Source of the DNA: Anaerolineae bacterium
GTDB lineage: Bacteria > Chloroflexota > Anaerolineae > Anaerolineales > Villigracilaceae
Direction of reading: 5' to 3'
DNA: 5,460 nucleotides
Assembly: GCA_003158885.1 (NCBI GenBank)
Contig: PMLN01000202.1
Span: 3,596-9,055, forward strand
The translations under genes were made by a program, and so were the position numbers. The notes below the pieces were generated by a model that had not been told where the DNA came from, did no database searches, and saw nothing but the letters and a program-made list of their open reading frames with translations. The first letter of the stretch is position 1. Each line of letters starts with the position of its first letter. Positions 5,315 through 5,460 of this stretch are shown piece after piece.

Positions 5315-5443
5315 TTATCTTTCCGGCTGGGATGTGACATCGTTGAGTTTGATGAGTACCATTCCCGTAATAAAGCTGTAAAGGATGCCCGCGAGAGACC
5401 AAAGAAGTGTGAAGGACTTGGGTGCAATTTGATGGCTTAGCAT
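5315..5443 (-). CDS. Possible small hydrophobic membrane peptide, 42 residues
   Basis: From the ATG at 5443 the minus strand reads a 42-residue peptide starting MLSHQIAPKSFTLLWSLAG. A single hydrophobic segment (about residues 11-31, with GILYSFITGMVLI) is followed by a polar end, NDVTSQPER. The look is that of a one-helix membrane peptide. An in-frame TGA lies four codons before the ATG, so it does not extend off the window in this frame. It has no ribosome site and I recognise no family. It could also be the tail of a frameshifted membrane protein gene to the right. If it is not real, the 285 bp from 5176 to 5460 hold only the ricT promoter and the hairpin. Confidence 0.3.
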   Translation of the reverse strand: MLSHQIAPKSFTLLWSLAGILYSFITGMVLIKLNDVTSQPER

Positions 5444-5460
5444 TACAGCGCAATGTCAGA

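Noticed and set aside
5242..5427. 61-codon minus-strand open frame in the right-hand end
   Set aside because: The composition is Ser/Arg/Phe-rich with no motif, it runs through the terminator hairpin, and it overlaps the more protein-like hydrophobic frame.

Overview
The window looks like chromosomal DNA from an uncultured or environmental bacterium, most likely Chloroflexota of the Anaerolineae type. That guess rests on three things: a tRNA nucleotidyltransferase with a C-terminal GPQYQVILRKLRNAWLDEK-type segment, a PSP1/RicT protein with a cysteine-rich tail, and a lipoprotein with a Pro/Thr-rich linker. There is no ribosomal RNA or other marker to confirm it. Base composition is moderate and dispersed repeats are dense.

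Layout: a tRNA nucleotidyltransferase gene (35-1354, +) converges on a block of minus-strand genes. In transcription order from the right, that block holds a possible 42-residue membrane peptide (5443-5315), a RicT/PSP1 protein (5175-4252), a PIG-L/LmbE-type zinc deacetylase (4133-3396), a metallo-beta-lactamase-fold hydrolase (3088-2516), the first 60 codons of an M20 amidohydrolase (2363-2184) and a lipoprotein (2177-1632) that continues the amidohydrolase frame. The genes do not form an evident pathway. They read as housekeeping and generic hydrolase genes separated by repeats.

The repeats are the notable part. (1) Arrays of a 7-base unit lie in frame inside the tRNA nucleotidyltransferase gene at two places and also form the last codons and stop of ricT. 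(2) A 136-bp inverted repeat has the start codon and leader of the metallo-hydrolase gene in one arm. (3) A 149-bp element with terminal inverted repeats and a near-perfect 7-bp target duplication sits exactly at the stop codon of the deacetylase gene. A diverged partial copy sits between the metallo-hydrolase and the amidohydrolase fragment. (4) Palindromic CCACAGAT repeats lie in two intergenic regions.

Four genes (the nucleotidyltransferase, ricT, deacetylase and metallo-hydrolase) lack a Shine-Dalgarno sequence and have a -10-like hexamer 5-7 bases before the start codon. This points to leaderless transcription. The amidohydrolase fragment, by contrast, has a strong Shine-Dalgarno. I found no CRISPR array, no tRNA or rRNA gene and no transposase gene. 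I see no convincing new multi-gene system. The most testable novelties are the inverted repeat over the metallo-hydrolase start and the in-frame repeat insertions.
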